A stretch of 62,240 nt of DNA from Sulfurospirillaceae bacterium (GTDB lineage Bacteria > Campylobacterota > Campylobacteria > Campylobacterales > Sulfurospirillaceae). The stretch covers positions 1-62,240 of the forward strand of contig JAQUVE010000002.1 in assembly GCA_028693565.1 (NCBI GenBank), given 5' to 3'. Positions 29,012-36,555 of this stretch are shown here, in pieces. The first letter of the stretch is position 1; each line of letters opens with the position of its first letter. The notes under the pieces are model-generated. The model had not been told where the DNA came from and searched no databases. It saw only the letters and a list, made by a program, of their open reading frames with translations. Made by a program: the position numbers and the translations under genes.

Positions 29012-29614
29012 TTGAGTGAATTTTCGATTATATCAACCGCCATTTTATTACTGTTTGTGATTGATCCTTTTGGGGCGGTTCCTGTGATACTTTCAATCCT
29101 TAAAGATGTGGATATCGCACGTAGAAGAGTCATCATTATCCGCGAAATGATCTTTGGACTTGGTATTTTGATGCTTTTCCTCTTTGGAGGAGATCTCTTT
29201 TTGAATGTTTTTCATCTTGAAACAGAATCCGTACGGATAGCTGGAGCAGTCATCTTTTTTGTTATTGGCATTAAGATGATTTTTCCAGGACATGAAGGTA
29301 GTAGTGGACTTTATGGCTCTTCAAAAGAGCCTTTCATGGTTCCCATTGCGATGCCTCTTATCGCAGGACCTTCTACACTAGCAACCCTTTTAGTGTTGGG
29401 TAAAGCTCATACCGATTCATTAGAAAAGCTTTTTATAGCTCTTATTTTAGCGTGGCTAATCTCTGCACTTATTATGTATCTTTCTCCAATACTCTACAAA
29501 CTTCTTCGCGACAAAGGACTCTCAGCTCTCGAACGACTGATGGGAATGCTTCTTTTAATGATGTCTGTACAAATGTTCATTGATGGTATCCGAGGTATTA
29601 TTCATACATTTTAG
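29012..29614 (+). CDS. MarC-family membrane protein
   Basis: The 200-residue protein begins with a TTG (GGAG 10 bases upstream) and shows the family pattern: FVIDPFGAVPVILSILKDV, six hydrophobic segments, PIAMPLIAGPSTLATLLVLG and RLMGMLLLMMSVQMFIDGIRG. MarC-family members are inner membrane proteins with no firmly established substrate. It starts 11 bases after the chemoreceptor pseudogene and may be expressed from its promoter. Confidence 0.88.
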   Translation: MSEFSIISTAILLLFVIDPFGAVPVILSILKDVDIARRRVIIIREMIFGLGILMLFLFGGDLFLNVFHLETESVRIAGAVIFFVIGIKMIFPGHEGSSGLYGSSKEPFMVPIAMPLIAGPSTLATLLVLGKAHTDSLEKLFIALILAWLISALIMYLSPILYKLLRDKGLSALERLMGMLLLMMSVQMFIDGIRGIIHTF

Positions 29615-29635
29615 CTTACTATGTCAAAAATTGTG

Positions 29636-30223
29636 TTATTTCACTAGCTCCTGATACACATGTTTAAAATGCTGTACTTTAGGTGACACTACGAACGTAC
29701 AATACCCTTGGTTTGGATTATTTCTAAAATAATCTTGATGGTATGCTTCTGCTGTGTAAAAAGTTTTTAAAGGTTTTAATTCTGTCACAATCGGGTTTAT
29801 AAATTTAGAAGAAAATGTTTTAATAGAACTTTCTGCTTTCTCTTTTTGCTCTTCTGAGTGATAAAAAATAACAGAACGATACTGTGTCCCTATATCATTT
29901 CCTTGTCGATTAAGTGTTGTAGGGTCATGAATAAGCCAAAAAATTTTTAATAATGCCTCGTAAGAGATAATCTTAGGGTCAAACATAATTTGCACAACCT
30001 CAGCGTGCCCTGTTGCTCCACTGCATACTTGCTCGTAAGTTGGATTTTTAATTTCTCCCCCTGCATACCCATTTACCACGTCTAAAACACCTCGCGTCTC
30101 TTCAAATACAGCCTCCAAGCACCAAAAACATCCACCACCAAACGTTGCAACTTCTTTTTCCATCATTTTGTCCTTAGCAAACAAGCTTAAAATCAAGCAA
30201 GAGATCAATAGTATTATTTTCAT
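29636..30223 (-). CDS. msrA: Peptide methionine sulfoxide reductase A, exported
   Basis: The 195-residue protein has an N-terminal signal peptide (MKIILLISCLILSLFA) and the MsrA catalytic motif GGGCFWCLEAVF. Further family stretches are VVNGYAGG, GATGHAEVVQI, FWLIHDPTTLNRQGNDIGTQYRS and EAYHQDYFRNNPNQGYC. It repairs oxidised methionine S-sulfoxides in proteins; the signal peptide puts the activity in the periplasm, where no NADPH-thioredoxin system is present, so a membrane electron donor is needed. No such donor gene lies beside it. Confidence 0.95.
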   Translation of the reverse strand: MKIILLISCLILSLFAKDKMMEKEVATFGGGCFWCLEAVFEETRGVLDVVNGYAGGEIKNPTYEQVCSGATGHAEVVQIMFDPKIISYEALLKIFWLIHDPTTLNRQGNDIGTQYRSVIFYHSEEQKEKAESSIKTFSSKFINPIVTELKPLKTFYTAEAYHQDYFRNNPNQGYCTFVVSPKVQHFKHVYQELVK

Positions 30224-30285
30224 TGTTATCCCTTTACAGTTCTTTGTAATAAGACCTCTATTATAACACCCTATCGTAAATATGT

Positions 30286-30291
30286 TATAAT
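30286..30291 (+). promoter_or_regulatory. -10 promoter element for the mla operon
   Basis: A perfect TATAAT ends at 30291, placing transcription start near 30298 and leaving a leader of only about 15 bases with GAGGGTGG as ribosome site. It rules out the in-frame ATG at 30290, which would lie inside the promoter. Confidence 0.65.
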
Positions 30292-30313
30292 GCGCTCAAA
30301 AAGAGGGTGGATG

Positions 30314-31447
30314 ATGCAAAATACGCCTTTTCTTCATATCGCTCAAACCAATAGTACCACTTTTGATATAACTCTTTGCGGTATTTGGACCCGTGATAGT
30401 ATTGCTACCATTGATAAAATCCTCAAACCCCTTACTGGTAAGCCACATTCTCTTTTTCGATTTAATTTTACTGCGATTGAAGATTTTGATACCCATGGTA
30501 TTATGCTGATTTTGCATACTATCAAACGTTTAGAAAGCCTTACTTGTACAGTTGAAAGGATTGGGCAAAGCGTACACTTTTCTAAATTATTGACAATCTG
30601 TGAAGCACATTTTCCCAATGAACCCATTATTGTTAAAAACCATTTTTTTCTTCTTGATTATCTTGAAAATACGGGTAAAACAGTTATTGAAGGTTATAAA
30701 ACACTCACTTCTTTTTTCTCTTTTACAGGAGAACTAGCTCACGCCGTTGCAGAGGTTTTATTCAAGCCTGCCAGAATTCGTATCAAAGCTATGCTATATC
30801 ATATTGAACATAGTGGGGCGAGTGCTATTCCTATTATCTTTTTAACTTCTTTTTTAATTGGTATTGTTATCGCCTATCAAGGTGCTACGCAACTAGAGAA
30901 ATTTGGTGCCAATATCTTTATTGTCGAAATGGTTACCATCTCAGCACTTCGTGAACTTGCTCCACTTTTAACAGCTATTGTCGTTGCAGGTAGAAGTTCT
31001 TCTGCATACACTGCACAAATTGGCGTTATGAAGATTACGGACGAAGTAGATGCCATGAGTGCCATGGGATTTTCACCATGGGATTTTTTAGTCATTCCCC
31101 GCCTTTTTGCCTTAATCATCGCGTTACCTCTTTTGGTTTTGTTTGCTGATATTATCTCTGTTTTTGGAGGAATGGTTATTGCCACAACAAAATTAGATGT
31201 TAGCTTTACTGAATTTATTGATCGCATTGCTGAAACTGTTGCACTCAAACATTTTATTATTGGTCTTGTAAAAGCGCCTATTTTTGGAGCCATCATTGCA
31301 ACGATTGGCTGTTTCCGAGGTTTTCAAATTGATAGTAGTACAGAAAGTGTCGGTAAATACACCACGATTAGTGTAGTCAATGCCATCTTTTGGGTTATAG
31401 CCATGGATGCAATTATCTCTGTATTTCTCACTGAGCTTGGACTATGA
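30314..31447 (+). CDS. mlaE: MlaE permease with fused N-terminal STAS domain
   Basis: The protein of about 377 residues has two parts. Residues 1-100 form a STAS/MlaB-like domain (TFDITLCGIWTRDSI, RFNFTAIEDFDTHGIMLILHTIKRL). Residues 120-377 form the MlaE permease with SGASAIPIIFLTSFLIGIVIAYQGA, ELAPLLTAIVVAGRSSSAYTAQIG and DEVDAMSAMGFSPWDFLVIPR. The Mla system moves phospholipids between inner and outer membrane and keeps the outer leaflet asymmetric. In E. coli, MlaB is a separate protein; here it appears fused. C. jejuni Cj1646 is the likely orthologue. I start at 30314 (30311 is equally possible). Confidence 0.9.
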   Translation: MQNTPFLHIAQTNSTTFDITLCGIWTRDSIATIDKILKPLTGKPHSLFRFNFTAIEDFDTHGIMLILHTIKRLESLTCTVERIGQSVHFSKLLTICEAHFPNEPIIVKNHFFLLDYLENTGKTVIEGYKTLTSFFSFTGELAHAVAEVLFKPARIRIKAMLYHIEHSGASAIPIIFLTSFLIGIVIAYQGATQLEKFGANIFIVEMVTISALRELAPLLTAIVVAGRSSSAYTAQIGVMKITDEVDAMSAMGFSPWDFLVIPRLFALIIALPLLVLFADIISVFGGMVIATTKLDVSFTEFIDRIAETVALKHFIIGLVKAPIFGAIIATIGCFRGFQIDSSTESVGKYTTISVVNAIFWVIAMDAIISVFLTELGL

Positions 31448-32172
31448 GTATTTTAATTGAGGCTAAAAAAGTTGTCACAAGTTTTGGAAAAAATATCATT
31501 CATGATGGGATTAGCTTCGCGATTCAAAAAGGTGAAATTTTTGGTCTTTTAGGCGGTAGTGGTAGTGGTAAAACCACCTTACTGCGTGAAATGATACTCT
31601 TACAAAAAGTAACCCAAGGAGAGATGAATGTCTTGGGTCATAACGTGAGTGAACTCTCTTCTTCTGAAGCATGGGCACTTCGCCAAAAATGGGGCGTACT
31701 CTTCCAATTTGGAGCACTTTTCACCTCACTAACTATTTTAGAAAACGTTACTATTGCGCTTAAAGAATATACCGATATTCCCGATTATCTTATTGAAGAA
31801 TCAGCGCGTATGAAACTCTCTTTGGTAGGCCTTCCACCTAAGGTAACTACAATGTTTCCTTCTGAACTTAGCGGTGGTATGAAAAAAAGAGCAGGTCTTG
31901 CGCGTGCTTTAGCACTTGATCCTAAGCTTTTATTTTTGGACGAACCAACCTCAGGACTCGATCCTCATAGTGCACGTGGTTTTGATGAGCTTATTTTAAA
32001 TTTACGTGAAACGTTAGGCATAACTGTTGTAATGGTGACCCATGATAAAGACACAATTGAGCATGTTTTGGATAGATTTATCATCTTAGGCAATAAAAAA
32101 ATACTTTTTGATGGCACCATGAATATGCTGCGTCAAACCAGTGATGCATCACTGAAAACCTTTTTAAATTGA
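31444..32172 (+). CDS. mlaF: Mla phospholipid ABC transporter, ATP-binding protein
   Basis: The 242-residue ATPase has Walker A LLGGSGSGKTT, Q-loop VLFQFGALFTSLTILENV, signature ELSGGMKKRAGLARAL and Walker B LLFLDEPTSGLDPHSARG; the SGGMKKR signature is specific for the MlaF/Ttg2A branch. It overlaps the mlaE stop by 4 bases and is followed by mlaD after 7 bases. It drives phospholipid movement through MlaE. The orthologue in C. jejuni is Cj1647. Confidence 0.93.
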   Translation: MSILIEAKKVVTSFGKNIIHDGISFAIQKGEIFGLLGGSGSGKTTLLREMILLQKVTQGEMNVLGHNVSELSSSEAWALRQKWGVLFQFGALFTSLTILENVTIALKEYTDIPDYLIEESARMKLSLVGLPPKVTTMFPSELSGGMKKRAGLARALALDPKLLFLDEPTSGLDPHSARGFDELILNLRETLGITVVMVTHDKDTIEHVLDRFIILGNKKILFDGTMNMLRQTSDASLKTFLN

Positions 32173-32179
32173 GGAACAC

Positions 32180-33154
32180 ATGGAAAATAGACTGAGTTAT
32201 ATACTTGTAGGTATTTTTATTTTTACACTTGCCATTGCAGGTGCACTAGCAACATTATGGCTGGGGCACTACTCTAATGAAGGAGTTTTTAAATTTTATA
32301 AAGTCAATACCAAAGAGTCCGTTGCTGGGCTTAACAACAAAGCTCCTGTGAAACTCAAAGGTGTTGAAATTGGTGAGGTCAGAAATATTGCTATCAACCC
32401 TCAAAATGCTGAGGAAGTCATGGTTCTTATTCGAGTACAAGACAATGCTCCCATAAAGGAAGACACCTATGCTTTGATTGAAGCACAAGGCATTACAGGG
32501 CTAAGTTATATTGAACTAAGAGGAGGAAGTAATGAGAGTGCTGCGCTTAAAACAGGTACAAAAGTAGAAGAATATGGCATCATACCCTCTCGTCCTTCTA
32601 CTTTTTCAAGACTCGATAAAACACTAACTTCTGTAAGTGCTAAAGCCGAAGAAATTTTTGCACGAGCTGAACAAATTCTCAGTGAAAAAAACCTTAAAAA
32701 TTTTGAACTTATTTTAGAAAATAGCGCTAAAATATCAGAATCAACGAGCAAAACATTAGCTAATATTGAAGCACAAAAGAAACAAATCAATATCATTTTA
32801 AATGAAGCTATCAAATTTGAAAAATCTGCCATTGAGGCCACTAATAGTATCAAAGCTATGTCAAGCTCCTTTACTAACGCTATTGATAACACAGGTGTTG
32901 ACACGATGAATAAAATGCGAGAAGCGGCTCAAAACATAACGACTGTAATGCAAAAACTTGATACAAAAATTCAAAAAGGAACTTTTGATTTGGATATTCT
33001 CGTCAAAGAAAATCTCTTACCAGCACAAAGCGCTTTAGATGAATTACGTATCTTAACGATTGATACAAAAGAGTTAATTAATAACATTAAAGATAGTCCT
33101 AGTGACCTACTTTTTAAAGCAGAAACGATCAATCCTGCTCCTAATGAAAAATAA
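32180..33154 (+). CDS. mlaD: MCE-domain phospholipid-binding protein MlaD
   Basis: The 324-residue protein has an N-terminal membrane helix (YILVGIFIFTLAIAGALATLWL), an MCE domain (about residues 35-120: KESVAGLNNKAPVKLKGVEIGEVRNIAI, AQGITGLSYIELRGG) and a long helical/coiled-coil tail of about 180 residues. MCE proteins form hexameric rings in the periplasm that carry lipids. The E. coli MlaD is about 183 residues, so the tail is a clear extension; in longer MCE proteins such a tail forms a channel or needle. It may take over part of the role of the periplasmic shuttle MlaC, which is missing here. Confidence 0.9.
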   Translation: MENRLSYILVGIFIFTLAIAGALATLWLGHYSNEGVFKFYKVNTKESVAGLNNKAPVKLKGVEIGEVRNIAINPQNAEEVMVLIRVQDNAPIKEDTYALIEAQGITGLSYIELRGGSNESAALKTGTKVEEYGIIPSRPSTFSRLDKTLTSVSAKAEEIFARAEQILSEKNLKNFELILENSAKISESTSKTLANIEAQKKQINIILNEAIKFEKSAIEATNSIKAMSSSFTNAIDNTGVDTMNKMREAAQNITTVMQKLDTKIQKGTFDLDILVKENLLPAQSALDELRILTIDTKELINNIKDSPSDLLFKAETINPAPNEK

Positions 33155-33163
33155 GGATAACAC

Positions 33164-33769
33164 ATGAAGCACATACTTTCCCTTTTCGCCTCACTTTTCA
33201 TCATCCTGATGATGAGTGGTTGTAGTACTAAAGATGTACAACTCAAGCCTTTTACTTATACGCTTGAACCGGCATTGACGCTAGAGCGTTTTTCAAACCA
33301 TAATGATGACGTTCTCAAAGTTTCACGCATTGAGAGTTATAGTGGCCTTAACTCTAGGGCAATCTTCTATTTAAAAGATGGCGCTATGCAGCCTTATAAG
33401 TATGGTGTTTGGAGTGAAACTCCTTCTTTAAAACTTCAATACCTTATCACTGAAGCTCTGCAAGATCAAAACCATTTTAATGCTGTAGTTCTTGGCAATT
33501 CACTTGCCTCAAGTAATCTTGTTTTAGAATCTATTCTTCAAAATTTTGAAGAAGTCTTTAGAAAAGATGGCTCGTCTTATGCTCATGTCAGCATACGTTT
33601 TAGGGTGATTGACATGCACTCATCCGAAGTTATTGCGAGCGCAAAATTCTCTTCTAAAAAAGATGTTATCAATTTAAATGGTGCAGAAGGAGCTGTTGAA
33701 GCGTTTAATATTGCAAGTAAAGAAGTCATCAGAGATTTATCTTTATGGATCAATAAAGTAAGACCTTGA
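33164..33769 (+). CDS. ABC-type transport auxiliary lipoprotein (PqiC/LetA-associated type)
   Basis: The 201-residue protein has a lipobox (LMMSGCSTKD), followed by YTLEPALTLERFSNHNDDVLKVSRIESYSGLNSRAIFYLKDG and an alternating hydrophobic pattern. This matches the outer-membrane lipoprotein family found with MCE transporters (PqiC and ABC_trans_aux). It would anchor the MlaD-type tunnel at the outer membrane. The orthologue in C. jejuni is Cj1649. It starts 9 bases after mlaD. Confidence 0.85.
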   Translation: MKHILSLFASLFIILMMSGCSTKDVQLKPFTYTLEPALTLERFSNHNDDVLKVSRIESYSGLNSRAIFYLKDGAMQPYKYGVWSETPSLKLQYLITEALQDQNHFNAVVLGNSLASSNLVLESILQNFEEVFRKDGSSYAHVSIRFRVIDMHSSEVIASAKFSSKKDVINLNGAEGAVEAFNIASKEVIRDLSLWINKVRP

Positions 33770-33770
33770 T

Positions 33771-33998
33771 ATGTTCAAATTATTTTTAATATTGCTTCTA
33801 TTCTGTAGCCTTCTCTTTGCTAAAACTGACTACAGTGATATGAGCACGGAAGAACTTTTAGCCTTAATAGGATATGTAAATAGTGAAAATGAACCCAACC
33901 TTTTGATGGAACTTGATAAGCGAGTTGTTCACATGAGTGATGAAGAAAAGCGTGTTTATCTTGAGTTTAAGGAAGCTCAAAAGCATGCAGAAAAATAA
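33771..33998 (+). CDS. Small exported protein, DUF1104-like
   Basis: The 75-residue protein has a signal peptide (MFKLFLILLLFCSLLFA) and then a short helical domain KTDYSDMSTEELLALIGYVN ending in EFKEAQKHAEK. The pattern of 'MSTEELLALIG' is like DUF1104 proteins of Campylobacter and Helicobacter; I am working from memory. It starts one base after the lipoprotein gene and overlaps the response regulator start by 14 bases. Its role is unknown; a periplasmic modulator of the neighbouring kinase is a reasonable guess. Confidence 0.72.
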   Translation: MFKLFLILLLFCSLLFAKTDYSDMSTEELLALIGYVNSENEPNLLMELDKRVVHMSDEEKRVYLEFKEAQKHAEK

Positions 33999-34659
33999 TA
34001 TATTATTGCTTGAAGATGATATCAACTTAAGCGAAACTGTATGCGAATTTTTAGACTCAAAAGGCTATAGAGTCACAGCTGTTTATGATGGAATTGAAGC
34101 AGAAGATAAGATGTTTGAACATCAATTTGACCTTTTTTTATTAGATGTCAATGTACCAGGAATCAACGGTTTTGAACTTTTGCAAAAAATTCGCCATGAA
34201 GGTAACACCACGCCTGCAATTTTTTTAACATCGCTGAATGCTATTGAGGATTTAGAGCACGGTTATCAAAGTGGATGCGATGATTATTTGCGTAAACCTT
34301 TTGCACTTAAAGAGCTTATTTTTCGTATTGAATCTTTGCTAAAACGAGAATTTTTCCATGCAAATGAACCAAGACTTACCTTGGCACCTCATATTACCTA
34401 CGATACACTAACCCATGAGCTTTTTATTGATACTACAAAAGTACAACTTCAAAACAAAGAGGCAAAATTACTCAAACTATTTTTACAGAAAAAAAATGAA
34501 ATTATCTTACATGAGACGATTATGGCACAGTTATGGGAGTATGACGAGCAAGGTAGTGATGATGCTTTACGTACTTACATCAAAAATTTACGAAAAATTA
34601 TAGGGAAAGATTGCATTGTTAGCATTAAAAAATTGGGATATAAATTTACGATGGAGTGA
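33985..34659 (+). CDS. OmpR-family response regulator
   Basis: From the ATG at 33985 (AAGGA 11 bases upstream) the protein of 224 residues has the receiver domain (NILLLEDDINLSE, LFLLDVNVPGING with the Asp, FLTSLNA, LRKPFALKEL) and a winged helix (QNKEAKLLKLFLQKKNEIILHETI, DDALRTYIKNLRKIIGKDCIVS). It is similar to the regulator at 13.5-14.1 kb. It forms a pair with the kinase that overlaps its end by 44 bases. Confidence 0.88.
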   Translation: MQKNNILLLEDDINLSETVCEFLDSKGYRVTAVYDGIEAEDKMFEHQFDLFLLDVNVPGINGFELLQKIRHEGNTTPAIFLTSLNAIEDLEHGYQSGCDDYLRKPFALKELIFRIESLLKREFFHANEPRLTLAPHITYDTLTHELFIDTTKVQLQNKEAKLLKLFLQKKNEIILHETIMAQLWEYDEQGSDDALRTYIKNLRKIIGKDCIVSIKKLGYKFTME

Positions 34660-35803
34660 AAAAAAAACACTTCTTTCTTTTTTGCTCCTCTACTCCTTTT
34701 TGACACTGTTAATTTTAGTCTTTGTAGCCTTTTTATACTATGGTCTACAACGCGATCTTATGCTACAAAGTAAACGTGAAGCACTTTCAAATCTTACAAA
34801 TGAACAAATCGCAAAACTTAAAAATCTCCATATAAACTTTGCAAAAGAGCAAATCTATCCTAGAGATGATCGCTTCAACTCCGCTATTTATGATAGTAGC
34901 TTTAAAGAGATATTTTCGACACTTAATTCAAAAAATGTCAATTTATACGAAGATATTTACCTTAAAGAGGGAAAAATATACTTTATTAAAGAGCTTGAAT
35001 CTTACTACTTAGGCGCTCGATATATTGCGATTGAGGTCAATGAACCACCTTTTTGGAGTAAAAAAGTCTATGAAGAACTTGGGCTTTATGGGGCTATTCT
35101 TTTTTTAATCTTGACATTTATTGGATACTTTTTATTAAATATTATATTACAACCTATGAAAAATGCTATTGCTTTACTGGATCGCTTTATTAAAGATACA
35201 ACTCATGAGCTCAATACCCCTATTAATGCGATATTATCCAATATTGAGATGATTGAGCTAGATGCGCTAGATGAAAATTTGGCACGAAAAATTAAACGAA
35301 TCAATATTGGAGCTAAAACTATTTCACATTTATATGAAGATTTAACCTACTTGATACTCTCTCACAGTGCCCTCTCTTTTGATGAAGATGTTGAATTAAA
35401 ACCGTTAATTGAAGAACGAATTGAGTACTTTTCGCTTATTGTAGAATCCAAAAAAATAACCCTTAGTGCAGAGCTTCATAAAGCTATTTTTCTTCACATT
35501 GACCGTAAAAAAATGACAAAGCTTTTTGATAATATTCTTTCCAATGCCATTAAATATAATAAAATCAATGGATCAATTCACATTGTCCTTCAAGAAGGCT
35601 GTCTAGAAATAAGCGATAGCGGCAAAGGCATTGAAGAAGAAAAAATCGCACATATGTTTGAGCGCTATACACGTTTTGATAAAACTGTTGGTGGCTTTGG
35701 TATTGGCCTTAATATTGTTGCTTTTATTGCTAAAGAGTATCATTTATTAATTACAATTCATTCTAAAATCAATGAAGGAACGAAGGTCACAATTTCATGG
35801 TAA
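34616..35803 (+). CDS. Sensor histidine kinase
   Basis: The 395-residue kinase starts at a TTG (34616) inside the regulator's last codons; I see no better start in frame. A transmembrane helix (SFLLLYSFLTLLILVFVAFLYYG) is followed by a periplasmic domain of about 100 residues, a second helix (LGLYGAILFLILTFIGYFLLN), then H-box IKDTTHELNTPINAILSNI, N-box NILSNAIKYN, G1 ISDSGKGI and G2 GGFGIGLNIVAFI. The periplasmic domain is small and of no known family. The stop overlaps the next gene by 7 bases. Confidence 0.86.
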   Translation: MLALKNWDINLRWSEKKTLLSFLLLYSFLTLLILVFVAFLYYGLQRDLMLQSKREALSNLTNEQIAKLKNLHINFAKEQIYPRDDRFNSAIYDSSFKEIFSTLNSKNVNLYEDIYLKEGKIYFIKELESYYLGARYIAIEVNEPPFWSKKVYEELGLYGAILFLILTFIGYFLLNIILQPMKNAIALLDRFIKDTTHELNTPINAILSNIEMIELDALDENLARKIKRINIGAKTISHLYEDLTYLILSHSALSFDEDVELKPLIEERIEYFSLIVESKKITLSAELHKAIFLHIDRKKMTKLFDNILSNAIKYNKINGSIHIVLQEGCLEISDSGKGIEEEKIAHMFERYTRFDKTVGGFGIGLNIVAFIAKEYHLLITIHSKINEGTKVTISW

Positions 35804-36129
35804 AACAACTTTTTGTACTATTTTTACTCACTGGTGTTTTGTCTGCACAAACGATTTATGAAAAAAATTGCCTCCCTTGCCATAAAGGAATGGCTGTTAA
35901 AATCGATAAATTTTTTTACCGCTACTTGCTAAAATATAGCAGTGAACAAGAGGTCAAAAAAGCAATGATAGCATACCTACAAAACCCTAATGTAAAAGAT
36001 ACCATTCTCGTTGATGGACTTATTAACCGCTTTGGAGTTAAGAAAAAAACAACGCTAACACCTCAAGAGCTACAAGAAGCTATTGATAGTTATTGGCAAG
36101 AATATAATGTTTTTGATAAACTAAAATAA
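35797..36129 (+). CDS. Small exported cytochrome c
   Basis: The 110-residue protein has a signal peptide (MVKQLFVLFLLTGVLSA) and one haem motif CLPCH in EKNCLPCHKGMAV. The rest is helical and charged, with no clear Met ligand. It is translationally coupled to the kinase (7-base overlap), which is unusual for a cytochrome and suggests that it could report redox state to the kinase, or simply be regulated with it. It is followed by a separate c553 gene with its own promoter. Confidence 0.82.
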   Translation: MVKQLFVLFLLTGVLSAQTIYEKNCLPCHKGMAVKIDKFFYRYLLKYSSEQEVKKAMIAYLQNPNVKDTILVDGLINRFGVKKKTTLTPQELQEAIDSYWQEYNVFDKLK

Positions 36130-36183
36130 ATATTGTGTATAAAAATTACTTTTTTCTTTCACAATAAATTCACATTTTTTATA

Positions 36184-36189
36184 TATAAT
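36184..36189 (+). promoter_or_regulatory. -10 promoter element for cytochrome c553
   Basis: A perfect TATAAT in an AT-rich stretch lies about 28 bases before the ATG at 36218; AAGGGG follows as ribosome site. Confidence 0.55.
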
Positions 36190-36217
36190 AATGCAATAAA
36201 TTTGATAAGGGGATAAA

Positions 36218-36514
36218 ATGAAGAAGTTATTAGTTTTGGCAGCGGTTGTTTGTGCAACCTCTATTTTCGCAGCGGATGGCGCAAGCCTTTTTAAAACATG
36301 TGCGACTTGTCATGGGGCAAAAGCAGAAAAAGCGGCACTTAACAAATCTCAAATTATCGCGGGCTGGAGTGCTGATAAAATTACAGCAGCTCTTAATGGT
36401 TACAAAGCTGGTACATATGGTGGTGCATTAAAAATGACAATGGTTGGGCAAGTAAAAGCACTTGATGATGAAAAAATCAAAGCATTAGCGACTTACATTT
36501 CTACTTTAAAGTAA
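36218..36514 (+). CDS. Cytochrome c553
   Basis: The 98-residue protein has a signal peptide (MKKLLVLAAVVCATSIFA), the haem motif CATCH in FKTCATCHGAKAEKAAL, the methionine ligand in KMTMVGQV, and the C-terminal helix DEKIKALATYISTLK. This is the standard Campylobacterota c553, the soluble electron donor from the bc1 complex to terminal oxidases and periplasmic reductases. It could supply electrons to the haem c domain of the bd-type oxidase at 39.6 kb. Confidence 0.93.
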   Translation: MKKLLVLAAVVCATSIFAADGASLFKTCATCHGAKAEKAALNKSQIIAGWSADKITAALNGYKAGTYGGALKMTMVGQVKALDDEKIKALATYISTLK

Positions 36515-36529
36515 TACCTCAACGCTAAG

Positions 36530-36550
36530 AGAGGAGAGAGTCTCTCCTCT
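36530..36550. terminator. Terminator hairpin between convergent genes
   Basis: A GA-rich inverted repeat (AGAGGAGAGA, one base, TCTCTCCTCT) lies between c553 and malate synthase G, followed on the plus strand by TCTTCTTAAA. It probably stops transcription from both sides. Confidence 0.6.
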
Positions 36551-36555
36551 TCTTC

